A stretch of 64,000 bases of DNA from DATARH01 sp963705325 (GCA_963705325.1 OY970069.1:992001-1056000); one strand, 5' to 3'. Counted from the first letter of the stretch, positions 8,202 to 17,727 are shown. Notes: generated by a model from the letters alone, not told the origin. Numbers and translations are program-made.

Positions 8202-8942
8202 CTACGGCGCCGCCAACACGTAGAGGGTCGAGCCGCTGCCGAGCCACCGCGCCAGCCGGCGGCGATACCCCAGTCCCAACCGCGCCCCGAGCAGCATGTT
8301 GCCGGTGTAGAACAGGCCGATCGGGCGCACCTCGCGCGCCGTGAAACCGGCCTGACCAAACGCGCGCAGCCACCGCCGGCTGGCGAATAGATAGAGCTCA
8401 CAGATCATCGTGCCCGTCTCGCCGTGACGGCCGGGCCACAGGGCGCGGCCGAGCAGATAGGGGAGGCTTCGCCGCGGGCCCCCGCCGGCAAACGGATTGT
8501 CGCCGTGACCCGCGAGCCGCAACCACAGCAGCGCAGGCAGGCTGGGATAATGGGTGAGGATTGTCCAAAACCGCCAGCTCGGGCTCGGCATCAGATGCAC
8601 GCAGGCGCCGCCCGGCTTCAGAACGCGGCGGGTCTCGGCCAGGAGGCGCGACAGATCGGAAACGTGCTCCAAGACATTCGACGAGAAGACCAGATCGAAC
8701 TCGCCCGCCGGAAAGGGGATCGTCGCGCCGTCGTAATCGCGCACCAGGAATTCGCGATGCGCCGCGTAGGTCGAGCCGGGCAAATCGATGCATTCGACCG
8801 AATGGCCCATCTCCGTCAGGCGGCGAGCCTGGAAGCCGGTGCCGCCGCCGATCTCCAGCACGCGCGAGCGAGGCGCGATGTATTGCGCGGCCGCGCTCAG
8901 CTCGGCGGCTCTGATCTCGTGCAGGAAAGCGAGGGAAAACAT
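8202..8942 (-). CDS. Class I SAM-dependent methyltransferase
   Basis: 246 residues from the ATG at 8942. The SAM-binding motif I is VLEIGGGTGFQARRL, motif II is around YDGATIPFPAGEFDLVFSSN, and a post-motif III helix is RVLKPGGACVHLMPSP. The C-terminal region has basic aromatic segments (GRALWPGRHGETGTMICELY) and ends with GYRRRLARWLGSGSTLYVL. Substrate unknown; the layout resembles methyltransferases of lipid or glycan pathways. An in-frame reading extends to 9074 but would overlap the promoter and first codons of the acyl-CoA ligase gene. It converges on the dioxygenase operon. Confidence 0.75.
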   Translation of the reverse strand: MFSLAFLHEIRAAELSAAAQYIAPRSRVLEIGGGTGFQARRLTEMGHSVECIDLPGSTYAAHREFLVRDYDGATIPFPAGEFDLVFSSNVLEHVSDLSRLLAETRRVLKPGGACVHLMPSPSWRFWTILTHYPSLPALLWLRLAGHGDNPFAGGGPRRSLPYLLGRALWPGRHGETGTMICELYLFASRRWLRAFGQAGFTAREVRPIGLFYTGNMLLGARLGLGYRRRLARWLGSGSTLYVLAAP

Positions 8943-9058
8943 GCGCTCCGATGGGTCAGGGTATAGCCATCGCGCGAGCAACCGGCAAATCTCGACGGAG
9001 CTTGGGTTTCGGCCGCGGGTTCCGTAGATTTCGCCAGAACCTCGACGGGAGGACGACG

Positions 9059-10765
9059 ATGGCGGCGGAGGCATTCCTTCAAGCCCGCGGTTTCTTGCTT
9101 ACCCACCGCGAGGACTACGACACCGCCTACCGCGATTTCCGCTGGCCGGTGCTCGATAAATTCAATTGGGCGCTCGACTATTTCGATCCGATGGCGCGCG
9201 GCAACGACCGCCCGGCCTTATGGATCGTTGACCAGGGGATCGGCAACGAGGGCGGCTCAGGGGACAAAAGCGAGGCCAAGGTCAGCTTCGCCGAGATGAG
9301 CGAACGCTCGAACCGGGTCGCCAATTATCTGCGCGGGCTTGGCGTGAATCGCGGCGACCGGGTGCTGTTGATGCTCGGCAACGTCGTGCCGCTATGGGAA
9401 GTGATGCTCGCGGCGATGAAATTGGGCGCGGTGACGATCCCCGCCTCGACGCTGTTGAACCGCGACGACCTGATCGACCGCTTCGACCGGGGCCGCGCCC
9501 GCCACGTCGTCACCAGCCCAGAGCATGTCGGGAAATTCGTCGACATACCGGGCGACTACACGCGCATCGTCGCCGGCGGCACCGCGCCGGGTTGGCATGA
9601 CTATGCCGAGGCGGCAAAGGCGCCGGCGAACTTCATGCCGGACGGCGAGACCCGCGCCACCGACCCGCTGTTGCTTTATTTCACCTCGGGCACCACCGCG
9701 AAACCCAAGCTGGTGCTGCACAGCCATCAGAGCTATCCGGTCGGCTCGCTATCGACGATGTACTGGATCGGCCTCAGGCCCGGCGACATCCACCTCAACA
9801 TTTCATCGCCCGGTTGGGCCAAGCACGCGTGGAGCTGCGTGTTCACCCCGTGGATCGCCGAAGCCTGCGTCTTCATGCTCAACCAGCCGCGCTTCAACGC
9901 CAAGGCGCTGCTCGACGTCATCGCGCGCTGCAAGGTCACCACCTTCTGCGCGCCGCCGACGGTGTGGCGGATGCTGGTCCAGGAGGATTTGAAGTCGTGG
10001 AAGGTGGCGCTGAAAGAGGTCGTCGGCGCCGGCGAGCCGCTCAACCCCGAGATCATCGAGCAGGTGCGCGCCGCCTGGGGCCTCACCATCCGCGACGGCT
10101 ACGGTCAGACCGAGACGACATTGCAGCTGGCGAATTTTCCCGGGCAGAGGGTCAAACCCGGCGCGGTCGGCAAGCCGGCGCCCGGCTATCGCGTCAAGCT
10201 GCTCGATCCCGCCGGCGCCGAGCAGGACGAAGCCGAAATCTCACTGGCTCTCGACCCGCCGCCCTTGGGGCTGATGCAGGGCTATCAGGGCGAAGATGGG
10301 CGGGTGGTGCCGGTGTCCGGTACCTACCGCACCGGCGACGTGGCGATGCGCGACGCCGACGGCTATTTCACCTATGTCGGCCGCGCCGATGACGTGTTCA
10401 AAGCCTCGGACTACCGGATCAGCCCATTCGAGCTGGAAAGCGCGCTGATCGAGCACATCGCGGTCGCCGAGGCGGCGGTGGTGCCTTCGCCCGATCCGAT
10501 CCGCCTCGCTGTGCCGAAAGCGTTTATCGCGCTCGCCGGCAATCACGTGCCCGACCGCGACACTGCGCTCGACATCTTCCGCCATGTTCGCGAGCACTTG
10601 GCGCCCTACAAGCGCATCCGCCGGATCGAGTTCGCCGAGCTGCCGAAGACGATTTCCGGCAAGATTCGCCGCGTCGAGCTGCGGGCGGGGGAGTCCCAGC
10701 GCCGCGCCGCGAGCGGCCGCAACCCCGCTGAATTCTGGGAGGAGGATTTCCCGGAGCTCAGATGA
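9059..10765 (+). CDS. AMP-dependent acyl-CoA synthetase (benzoate-CoA / acetyl-CoA ligase-like)
   Basis: 568 residues. The phosphate-binding loop is LLLYFTSGTTAKPKLVLHSH, the adenylation motif is GYGQTETT, the hinge motif is YRTGDVAMRDADGYFTYVGRADDVFK, and the catalytic lysine lies in PKTISGKIRRVELR near the C-terminus. It activates a carboxylic acid to its CoA thioester with ATP. Closest by pattern to ANL enzymes of the acetyl/benzoyl-CoA type. GGGAGGACGACG precedes the ATG at 9059, which decides the start over upstream in-frame codons. It could supply CoA thioesters to the thiolase/DUF35 system at the window's left end. Confidence 0.9.
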   Translation: MAAEAFLQARGFLLTHREDYDTAYRDFRWPVLDKFNWALDYFDPMARGNDRPALWIVDQGIGNEGGSGDKSEAKVSFAEMSERSNRVANYLRGLGVNRGDRVLLMLGNVVPLWEVMLAAMKLGAVTIPASTLLNRDDLIDRFDRGRARHVVTSPEHVGKFVDIPGDYTRIVAGGTAPGWHDYAEAAKAPANFMPDGETRATDPLLLYFTSGTTAKPKLVLHSHQSYPVGSLSTMYWIGLRPGDIHLNISSPGWAKHAWSCVFTPWIAEACVFMLNQPRFNAKALLDVIARCKVTTFCAPPTVWRMLVQEDLKSWKVALKEVVGAGEPLNPEIIEQVRAAWGLTIRDGYGQTETTLQLANFPGQRVKPGAVGKPAPGYRVKLLDPAGAEQDEAEISLALDPPPLGLMQGYQGEDGRVVPVSGTYRTGDVAMRDADGYFTYVGRADDVFKASDYRISPFELESALIEHIAVAEAAVVPSPDPIRLAVPKAFIALAGNHVPDRDTALDIFRHVREHLAPYKRIRRIEFAELPKTISGKIRRVELRAGESQRRAASGRNPAEFWEEDFPELR

Positions 10766-10766
10766 C

Positions 10767-10845
10767 TTCACCCCGGCGAAGGCCGGGGCCCATAGCTTCA
10801 GTCGACGATCGATGGATGAATGGGTCCCGACTTTCGTCGGGATGG
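10767..10845. repeat. Intergenic palindromic repeat (two GC-rich hairpins)
   Basis: After the ligase stop the sequence holds CCCCGGCGAAGGCCGGGG (10771-10788), a near-perfect GC hairpin. About 40 bases later comes TCCCGACTTTCGTCGGGA, a 7-bp stem with a TTTC loop. The pair resembles dispersed REP-like repeats of alphaproteobacteria. It could end the ligase transcript, but no T-tract follows. The rest of the gap up to 10919 shows nothing recognisable. Confidence 0.5.
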
Positions 10846-10919
10846 TGCCGGGAAATGTGGCCCTAAAATGATGGAGGACCGGTTGACCCTCCGCAGGGCG
10901 ACCGTCATTTAGGGATCAT

Positions 10920-12815
10920 ATGTTCCGTTTCTTCGAACGCCTGATCGAGCCGACCGAAAAGCCGCCCGACCAGCCGCCGCCCTCGCTCGGCAGCCCGCAC
11001 GCGCTCGTCCGCTTCTACTGGCATTTCGTGCGGCAAATTCCGGGGCTGCTCGCCGCGCTGTTCGTCACCGGGTTCATCGTCGCCCTGTTCGACGCCGCGA
11101 TCCCGGTGTTTATCGGCCGCATCGTCACGCTGGTCACTTCGCAATCGCCCGAGACGATCTGGGCGAGCGCCGGCTGGCAGCTGCTCGGCATGGCGGTGCT
11201 GCTCTTGGTGCTGCGGCCGATCGCGCATTTCGGCCAGGCGCTGGTGACCAATCAGGCGCTGATCCCCGGACTCACCAACCTGACGCGCTGGCAGAGCCAT
11301 TGGCACGTCGTGCGCCAGGGCTGGACCTATTTCCAGAACGATTTCGCCGGGCGCATCGCCAACCGGGTGATGCAGACCGGCCCGGCGCTGCGGGAAAGCG
11401 TCGTCTCCAGCATCAACGCGGTCTGGTACATCCTGGTTTACGGCACCAGCGCGGCGCTGCTGCTCGGCCGGGCGGATTGGCGGCTGGCGGTGCCGGTGCT
11501 GCTGTGGTTCGCCACCTACGCCGCGGTGCTGCGCGCCTTCCTGCCACGCATGCGCGAGCGCTCGCGGCGGATGTCGGAGATGCGCTCGGAGGTCACCGGC
11601 CGCGTCGTCGACAGCTATACCAACATCCTGACGGTCAAGCTGTTCGCCCGCGCCCGCGACGAAGACCAGTTCGTCCGCGACGCGGTCGACGAGCACACCC
11701 ACGCCTATCGCCGCCAGCTGCGCATGACCTCGGCCTGGGGCATTTCGCTGATCCTGATGAATGCGGCGCTCTTGACCGGCACGGGCGGGCTGGCGATCTG
11801 GTTGTGGGCGAACGGAACCGTACCGGTCGGCACGGTGGCGATGGCGATCCCGATGGCCTGGCAGATCGGCAACATCGCCGGCTGGGTGGCGCAGCAGATC
11901 GCCATGATCTTCGACAATATCGGCCAGGTGCAGGACGGCATGCGATCGATCGCGGTGCCGCGGCAAATGCCCGACGAACCCGGCGCGATGGAGCTGGCGC
12001 GGACGATCGGCGCGGTGCGCTTCGAGAAGGTGCATTTCGACTATGGCCGGAGCAAGCGGCTGGGTGGGGTGCTGCGCGGGCTCGACCTCGACATCGCGCC
12101 GGGCGAGCGGGTCGGGCTGGTCGGCCGGTCCGGCGCCGGTAAGTCGACCCTCGTCCATCTGCTTCTCGGTTTCTACCGGCCAGAACAGGGCCGAATCCTG
12201 GTCGATGGGAAAGACATCGCCGGGCTGACGCAGGAGAGCCTCAGAGCGCAAATCGGCATGGTGACGCAGGACACCTCGCTCCTGCACCGTTCGATACGCG
12301 ACAACATCCGTTACGGCCGCCCCGAGGCGAGCGAGGCCGAGATAGCCGATGCCGCACGCCGGGCGCACGCCACCGAGTTCATCGAGGGGCTCGAGGACTG
12401 GCACGGCCGCCAGGCGTTCGACGCCCATGTCGGCGAGCGCGGGGTCAAGCTGTCGGGCGGCCAGCGCCAGCGTATCGCGCTCGCCCGCGTGATCCTCAAG
12501 GACGCGCCGATCCTGGTGCTCGACGAGGCGACATCGGCCCTCGATTCGGAGGTCGAGGCGGCGATCCAGGAGCAGCTTGACGCGCTGATGGAAGGGCGCA
12601 CGGTGATCGCCATTGCCCACCGCCTGTCGACAATCTGCCGGATGGATCGCCTGGTCGTGCTCGACCGCGGCCGCATTATCGAGGAAGGGACGCACGAGCA
12701 ATTGCTCGCTCGCGGCGGTGCCTACGCGGCGCTGTGGCGGCGGCAATCGGGCGGGTTTCGGATCGACCTGCCCGGGGACATGCCGGGCCGTGAGCGGGCA
12801 GCCATCGGAGCCTGA
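10920..12815 (+). CDS. ABC transporter, fused permease and ATP-binding protein (exporter type)
   Basis: 631 residues. Residues 1-330 form a six-helix transmembrane domain of the ABC exporter fold (LAALFVTGFIVALFDAAIPV, WYILVYGTSAALLLG, ILMNAALLTGTGGLAIWLW). The nucleotide-binding domain follows, with Walker A GRSGAGKSTL, Q-loop MVTQDTSL, signature LSGGQRQRIALARVIL, Walker B PILVLDEATSALD and switch His IAHRLST. It acts as a homodimer or heterodimer in the inner membrane; substrate unknown (lipid or drug exporters look alike). The start is the ATG of MFRFFERLIEP, which suits the cytoplasmic N-terminal tail of this family. Confidence 0.9.
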   Translation: MFRFFERLIEPTEKPPDQPPPSLGSPHALVRFYWHFVRQIPGLLAALFVTGFIVALFDAAIPVFIGRIVTLVTSQSPETIWASAGWQLLGMAVLLLVLRPIAHFGQALVTNQALIPGLTNLTRWQSHWHVVRQGWTYFQNDFAGRIANRVMQTGPALRESVVSSINAVWYILVYGTSAALLLGRADWRLAVPVLLWFATYAAVLRAFLPRMRERSRRMSEMRSEVTGRVVDSYTNILTVKLFARARDEDQFVRDAVDEHTHAYRRQLRMTSAWGISLILMNAALLTGTGGLAIWLWANGTVPVGTVAMAIPMAWQIGNIAGWVAQQIAMIFDNIGQVQDGMRSIAVPRQMPDEPGAMELARTIGAVRFEKVHFDYGRSKRLGGVLRGLDLDIAPGERVGLVGRSGAGKSTLVHLLLGFYRPEQGRILVDGKDIAGLTQESLRAQIGMVTQDTSLLHRSIRDNIRYGRPEASEAEIADAARRAHATEFIEGLEDWHGRQAFDAHVGERGVKLSGGQRQRIALARVILKDAPILVLDEATSALDSEVEAAIQEQLDALMEGRTVIAIAHRLSTICRMDRLVVLDRGRIIEEGTHEQLLARGGAYAALWRRQSGGFRIDLPGDMPGRERAAIGA

Positions 12816-12887
12816 CCGCCGTCGTGAAGAAAAATTAACCATCTGGTGTAAGAATGGTGTCATGGGTTTATCCGCCGGGGCCTGATC

Positions 12888-14189
12888 GTGGAAAGGGAGC
12901 CGCTCATATTCGTCGGAACCTGCGACCTGGCCGGGTTGGTCAGAGGCAAGGGTTTCGCGCAAACCGAACTGTCGCAGCGCCTGCGTGAAGGCGTTGGGCT
13001 CGCGCCCAGCAACATCATGATGTCGCCGTTCGGGCCGATCCTCGACACGCCTTACGGCACCGAGGGCGATCTGATGCTGGTGCCGGACGCCAGCACCTTT
13101 GTCGAGGTCGAGTTCGATGGCGGCGCCGCCGAACGGTTTTATCTTGGCGACATCACCAACATCGTCGGCCAGTTCTGGGCCTGTTGCCCGCGCGACTTCC
13201 TGCGCCGTGCGCTGGAAACGCTGGAGCGCGAGGCCAGGCTCACCGTGGTCGCAGCGTTCGAGCAAGAGTTCACCTACACCGGCGTGGAGCACCGGCCGGG
13301 CGCGACCTATTCGCTCGACGCCTGGCGCCGCCAGGACAGTTTCGGCGAACACCTGACGGCGGCGCTGCGCACCGCCGGCCTCGCGCCGGACACGTTTCTC
13401 CCCGAATACGGGCCGCGCCAATACGAGATGACGGTCTCCCCGGCCCGGGGCATCCGCGCCGCCGACGAGGCGGTGATCGCCCGCGAGCTGGCGCGCTCGG
13501 TCGCCTATCGGCTGGGCCATCGCGCGATCTTCGCGCCGATCCTTGATCCGGATGGCATCGGCAACGGCACCCACATCCATTTCAGCCTGCGCGACACCGC
13601 GGAAAAGCCGGTGCTTTACAACCCCGACCGGCCTTGGCGGATCGCGAGGGAAGGCGAGGCGTTCGTTGCCGGCATTCTCGACAACATGCCGCTGCTGACG
13701 GCGATCACGACGCCATCACCCCCCTCCTACTTCCGGTTGCGGCCCGACCGCTGGGCGCCGACCTGGAGCAATATCGGCCTGCAGGACCGCGGCGCGAGCT
13801 TGCGCGTCTGCCCGATCTTCGGACCCCCGGCGGCCCACAACTTCAACCTCGAATACCGCGTCGCCGACGCCACCGCGAGCCCTTATCTGGCGCTTGGCGC
13901 GCTGGTTTGGGCCGGGCTCGACGGCATCCGCCGCAAGCTCACCTTGCCGCCCGAGAGCGAGCGCAGCTTCTGGGAGATGAGCGACGCCGAACGCCGCGAA
14001 GCCGGAGCCAAGCCGTTGCCGCGCTCGCTCGACGAATCGCTCGGCCTTCTCGCCGAGAGCAAGACCGCGCGCGACTGGTTCGGCGACGAGCTCTTTGACT
14101 GCTATGTGCGCTTCAAGCGCGCGGAGTTGCACGCCGTCGAGGGCCTGAGCCCCGCAGACATCTGCGCCAAGTACGCCGAAATCTACTGA
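12888..14189 (+). CDS. Glutamine synthetase family protein (gamma-glutamylation ligase)
   Basis: 433 residues from a GTG start. Glutamine synthetase catalytic-domain motifs are visible: EQEFTYTG for metal-binding glutamates, YGPRQYEMTVSP, NGTHIHFSLRD with the ATP/metal-site His, and RLRPDRWAPTWSN with LRVCP. It lacks the adenylylation-loop tyrosine region of GlnA and belongs to the GlnA-like group that joins glutamate or related acids to amines (polyamines, ethanolamine). An N-formylglutamate amidohydrolase follows 19 bases later, so the pair may handle a glutamyl conjugate. True glutamine biosynthesis is less likely. Confidence 0.82.
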   Translation: MEREPLIFVGTCDLAGLVRGKGFAQTELSQRLREGVGLAPSNIMMSPFGPILDTPYGTEGDLMLVPDASTFVEVEFDGGAAERFYLGDITNIVGQFWACCPRDFLRRALETLEREARLTVVAAFEQEFTYTGVEHRPGATYSLDAWRRQDSFGEHLTAALRTAGLAPDTFLPEYGPRQYEMTVSPARGIRAADEAVIARELARSVAYRLGHRAIFAPILDPDGIGNGTHIHFSLRDTAEKPVLYNPDRPWRIAREGEAFVAGILDNMPLLTAITTPSPPSYFRLRPDRWAPTWSNIGLQDRGASLRVCPIFGPPAAHNFNLEYRVADATASPYLALGALVWAGLDGIRRKLTLPPESERSFWEMSDAERREAGAKPLPRSLDESLGLLAESKTARDWFGDELFDCYVRFKRAELHAVEGLSPADICAKYAEIY

Positions 14190-14208
14190 GGCGTGGCAAG
14201 ATCGGGCG

Positions 14209-14991
14209 ATGATCTCGCCTGATATGAAGCTGCTTACGCCGGACGAGCCGCCACCGGTGCGCGTGCTGCGGCCGCGGGCAACCTCAAACCTCGTCCTCGC
14301 CGCCGACCATGCCGGTAGACTGATCCCGCGCGCACTGGGCACCCTCGGCGTCGCGCCGAGCGAACTCACACGCCACATTGCCTGGGATATCGGCATCGCC
14401 GCAGTGACGGAGGCGCTGTCGGAACTGCTCGACGCCACCGCGGTACTGCAGACCTATTCGCGCCTGGTGATCGACTGCAACCGCGCGCCCGGTCACCCGA
14501 CTTCGATCCCGACGATCAGCGAACTGACCCCGATCCCCGGCAACGAAGGCCTGTGCGAGGCAGACCGGATAGCCCGAAGACGGGCGATTTTCGATCCGTA
14601 CCATGCGGCGATCACGCGGCTCTTGGATGAGCGAAAGGCAGCCGGGCGCCGCACCGTGCTCGTCGCGATGCACAGTTTCACGCCGGTGTTCAAATCGGTG
14701 GCGCGCAGCGTCGAGGTCGGTGTGCTCTATCACCACGAGACAGCGCTCTCGCGCATCATGCTCGGGCTGCTGCGAGACGAGGGCGATCTCGCGGTCGGCG
14801 CCAACGAGCCCTACGCGATCACCGACGACAGCGACTACACCGTGCCAGCGCATGGCGAGGCGCGCGGGATCGACCATGTCGAGATCGAAATCCGCCAGGA
14901 TCTGATCGGCGAAAGCGAGGGCCAGACCGAATGGGCGCGGCGGATGGCGCGGTTGTTGGTGGAAGCCGATGTAAAACTGCGCGCTGCCTAG
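14209..14991 (+). CDS. N-formylglutamate amidohydrolase family protein
   Basis: 260 residues of the N-formylglutamate deformylase fold: LVLAADHAGRLIP near residue 28 supplies the zinc-binding Asp/His, YSRLVIDCNRAPGHP is the substrate/metal loop, and RRTVLVAMHSFTPVFKSV contains the second His. The known reaction is hydrolysis of N-formyl-L-glutamate to formate and glutamate at the end of one histidine-degradation route. No hut genes are nearby. The partner is the glutamine synthetase-like gene, so another N-acyl or glutamyl amide is possible. The stop overlaps the convergent AhpD-like gene by four bases. Confidence 0.82.
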   Translation: MISPDMKLLTPDEPPPVRVLRPRATSNLVLAADHAGRLIPRALGTLGVAPSELTRHIAWDIGIAAVTEALSELLDATAVLQTYSRLVIDCNRAPGHPTSIPTISELTPIPGNEGLCEADRIARRRAIFDPYHAAITRLLDERKAAGRRTVLVAMHSFTPVFKSVARSVEVGVLYHHETALSRIMLGLLRDEGDLAVGANEPYAITDDSDYTVPAHGEARGIDHVEIEIRQDLIGESEGQTEWARRMARLLVEADVKLRAA

Positions 14992-15566
14992 CCCCAGCCA
15001 TTCGCGGCGGGCGATGCCTGACCGTCGGGCGGCCAGACTGCGACACCCTCGGCGAGCGGAATGCGCAGATTGCGGAACAGCATCGAGAACATCAGCCAGT
15101 TGCCTATGGCGACGACGAACTCGACCTGATGCGCCGGGTCCGGAACATGCTTCGCCACCTCGGCCCAGACGACATCGGAGATCGACTTGCCGGCAAGGCA
15201 CTCGTCGGTGGCGGCAAGGATCGCCTTGTCCGCCGCACTCAGCCGGTCCGAATTCTGCCAGTCGCGCACCGCGAGAATGTCCTCGGGCGGGATGCCGGCG
15301 GTGGTCGCGACGCGCCAGTGGTTGGTCCATTCATAGGCCGAGCCGGTGATCCAGCCGATCCGCATGATCATCAGCTCGCGCAGACGGATATCGAGCTTGT
15401 TGTTCTCCAAGAGCTGCATCAGCTGGCTGAACGCCACGCGGGCGACGCCGGGGTTGTTGGCGACGACGCGAAACGCCTCGCTCTGCGTGCGCCGCGCAGG
15501 CATGCCCAGGGTCTCGCCGATCTCGCGGGCTCGCTCCGCCGAGACCATCGGCACACGTAACGTCAT
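14988..15566 (-). CDS. Carboxymuconolactone decarboxylase / AhpD-like family protein
   Basis: 192 residues with the all-helical AhpD-like fold: FSQLMQLLENNKLDIRLRELMIMRIGWITGSAYEWTNHWRVATTAGI. The usual CxxC redox pair is replaced by SAYEWTNHW, so this is the non-redox subgroup, related to 4-carboxymuconolactone decarboxylases. The start is ambiguous between 15572 and 15566; the ribosome site GGGGGG abuts the first ATG and stands six bases before the second, so I take the second. The SGNH hydrolase gene lies just upstream in the same direction. Confidence 0.8.
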   Translation of the reverse strand: MTLRVPMVSAERAREIGETLGMPARRTQSEAFRVVANNPGVARVAFSQLMQLLENNKLDIRLRELMIMRIGWITGSAYEWTNHWRVATTAGIPPEDILAVRDWQNSDRLSAADKAILAATDECLAGKSISDVVWAEVAKHVPDPAHQVEFVVAIGNWLMFSMLFRNLRIPLAEGVAVWPPDGQASPAANGWG

Positions 15567-15578
15567 GGTCATCCCCCC

Positions 15579-16721
15579 TTAATCGAACAGCGCGAGGTCG
15601 ATCGCGTCGCCCATCGCGCGGTAGCCGAGATCGCTTGGGTGCAGCCGGTCCCCGCAATCGAAGCGCGGGATCATGTTGACCGGGTTCTCCGGGTCGCGCA
15701 GCGCCGCATCGAAATCGACCAGCGCGTCGAAGGAACCGCCCTCGCGCATCCAAGCATTGACCGCTTGGCGCACCGCCTCGCGGCGCGGATTCCAGGCGCC
15801 GGGGAGGAAAGTCTCGTAGCCGAACGGGGTCAGGGTGCAGCCGATCATCTTAATGCCCTTGGCCTGGCCGCGCAGCGCGAGCTGCTTCAAGCCGGCGATC
15901 ATCTGCGCCGCGCCGACCTCCTCCTCCGGCTTGGCGCTGCGGTTTCGCAGATCGTTGGTGCCGAGCATGATGATCGCGTGGGTGACGCCGGGCTGGGCGA
16001 GCACGTCGCGGTCGAAGCGTTTGAGGCCGCTGTCGCCGCGTACGTCGTGGAGGATGCGGTTGCCGCCGAGCCCCTGGTTCATCACCGCAGCGGGCCGGCC
16101 GCCCCGGGCGACGAGGCGCCGGGCGAGCTGCGACGGCCAGGAATGATGGCCGTCATGGGTCGAGATATTGGCGTCAGTGAGCGAGTCGCCGACCGCGACG
16201 ATGCCGAGCGTCTCCTTGGGCGCGACGACATCGACGCCGCAGAGGAAGTACCAGTCGTCGGTCAGCTTGCCGACCGGCATGTTGGCCTCGGCGGTGAAAT
16301 CGCCGGGCGGCGAAATGTAATTGGTCTGGCGCGCGTAGCGGCCGGTGATCCCGAAAGCCGCCGGCAGCTCTTGCGGCACGTGGAAGCTGACTGCCAGATC
16401 GGCGAGCGCTGGCACCTCGAGCGAAACGGGATCGCTCAGTAGCATCGCGCCGGCGGCGATGACCGCACCCGCTTCGCCGCCAAAGGTCAACTGGCGGTCG
16501 GAGCTGGGAACGATCGCGGGGCCCTTGTCGCGCAACCCGATCCGCGCTGCACTGATCTGCAACGGCCGCACGCCATAGGCGTTCGAGATGCGCACCCGCA
16601 CGACGCTGCCGCCGAGGCTGACCCGCGGCATCATGCGTAGCGTGTGATTGGCGAAGGCCGCGCCTTCGGCCGGCGCCGGCGCGGCGGTCCAAGTCCCGAC
16701 CCAATGCCTGTTGTCGCTCAT
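15579..16721 (-). CDS. SGNH/GDSL-type esterase
   Basis: 380 residues. An N-terminal beta domain of about 180 residues (WVGTWTAAPAPAEGAAFANH) precedes the hydrolase. Catalytic blocks are IVAVGDSLTDANIS (nucleophile Ser), MNQGLGGNRI (oxyanion Gly), IIMLGTNDLRN (Asn) and DRLHPSDLGYRAMG (Asp/His pair). This layout matches bacterial extracellular-type lipases and polysaccharide esterases, but no signal peptide is visible, so it is either cytoplasmic or exported by another path. It is followed by the AhpD-like gene and preceded by hldD, 10 bases away. Confidence 0.85.
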   Translation of the reverse strand: MSDNRHWVGTWTAAPAPAEGAAFANHTLRMMPRVSLGGSVVRVRISNAYGVRPLQISAARIGLRDKGPAIVPSSDRQLTFGGEAGAVIAAGAMLLSDPVSLEVPALADLAVSFHVPQELPAAFGITGRYARQTNYISPPGDFTAEANMPVGKLTDDWYFLCGVDVVAPKETLGIVAVGDSLTDANISTHDGHHSWPSQLARRLVARGGRPAAVMNQGLGGNRILHDVRGDSGLKRFDRDVLAQPGVTHAIIMLGTNDLRNRSAKPEEEVGAAQMIAGLKQLALRGQAKGIKMIGCTLTPFGYETFLPGAWNPRREAVRQAVNAWMREGGSFDALVDFDAALRDPENPVNMIPRFDCGDRLHPSDLGYRAMGDAIDLALFD

Positions 16722-16731
16722 CGACGCCTCC

Positions 16732-17715
16732 CTAGAGATATGGATCCGGGTTCACGAGGTAGTTGACCACGAAATCCTCCACCGCCTCCTCGAGCGGGGT
16801 GAACGGCGCGTTGTAGCCGAGCGCGCGCAGCCGCCCCATCTTCGCCTCGGTCTTGTATTGATAGTTGGGCCGGATCGCGTCGGGCATGTCGACGTATTCG
16901 ATCTTTGGCGGGCCGCCGCACACCGCGCCGGTCGCCTCCATCAAGTCGCGGAAGCTGCGCGCCTTGCCGGTGCCGATATTGTAGATCCCGCTGGCCGGTT
17001 TCTGCCGCCACAACCATAGCATCGCGGCGGCGCAATCCTTGACGTAGACGAAGTCGCGGCTCTGCTCGCCGTCGGCGACATCATCCCGGTACGATTTGAA
17101 CAGCCGGATCGTCTCGCCCGCCACGATTTTTGCGTAATTCTTGGCGACGAGGCTCATCATCTCGCCCTTGTGGTACTCATTGGGCCCGAACACGTTGAAG
17201 AACTTGAGCCCGTACCACGCCGGCGGCGCGTGGCCCTTTCCGGCTTCGCGCAGCGCCCACAGATCGAAGGCGTGCTTCGACCAGCCGTAGAGATTCATTG
17301 GCCGCAGTCGCTTGAATTCGGCAACGCCGCCGGCATCGTCAAAACCCTGGGTGCCGTCGCCGTAAGTCGCGGCTGACGAGGCGTAGATCAGCGGCTTGCC
17401 GTGGACAGCGCACCAGCGCCATAGCGCTATCGAGGAATTGAGGTTGGTGTCGATGACGAGATCGGCATCGCTCTCGGTGGTGGAGGAATTGGCGCCGAGA
17501 TGAAACACCGCCTCGACCTCGCCGCCGAAGCGGTCGAGCCAGGCCGGCAGCCGCTCGATGGTGACGATCTCGTAGAAGTCGCGCTTGGCGAGATTGCGCC
17601 ACTTCTCGTCATGGCCGAAGCGGTCGGCGATAACGATATCGGCGCGCCCGGCCTCGTTGAGCGCCCAGGCCAGCACCGAGCCAATGAACCCGCCGCCTCC
17701 GGTGATGACGAGCAT
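16732..17715 (-). CDS. hldD: ADP-L-glycero-D-manno-heptose 6-epimerase
   Basis: 327 residues of an extended short-chain dehydrogenase. The NADP-binding motif is VITGGGGFIGSVLAWALNE at the start, the catalytic YxxxK is YGWSKHAFDLW, and YGLKFFNVFGPNEYHKGEMMS with GIYNIGTGKARSFRDLM is characteristic of HldD rather than other sugar epimerases. It converts ADP-D-glycero-D-manno-heptose to the L form for the LPS inner core. It is immediately downstream of hldE (12-base gap), which makes its substrate, so the two form a heptose operon. Confidence 0.93.
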   Translation of the reverse strand: MLVITGGGGFIGSVLAWALNEAGRADIVIADRFGHDEKWRNLAKRDFYEIVTIERLPAWLDRFGGEVEAVFHLGANSSTTESDADLVIDTNLNSSIALWRWCAVHGKPLIYASSAATYGDGTQGFDDAGGVAEFKRLRPMNLYGWSKHAFDLWALREAGKGHAPPAWYGLKFFNVFGPNEYHKGEMMSLVAKNYAKIVAGETIRLFKSYRDDVADGEQSRDFVYVKDCAAAMLWLWRQKPASGIYNIGTGKARSFRDLMEATGAVCGGPPKIEYVDMPDAIRPNYQYKTEAKMGRLRALGYNAPFTPLEEAVEDFVVNYLVNPDPYL

Positions 17716-17727
17716 CGCCGGCCCGCC

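Noticed and set aside
10905..13580. Very long open frame (891 codons) on the minus strand
   Set aside because: It runs antisense through the ABC transporter and glutamine synthetase-like genes, both with clear motifs. The translation has no domain and the high GC explains the lack of stops.
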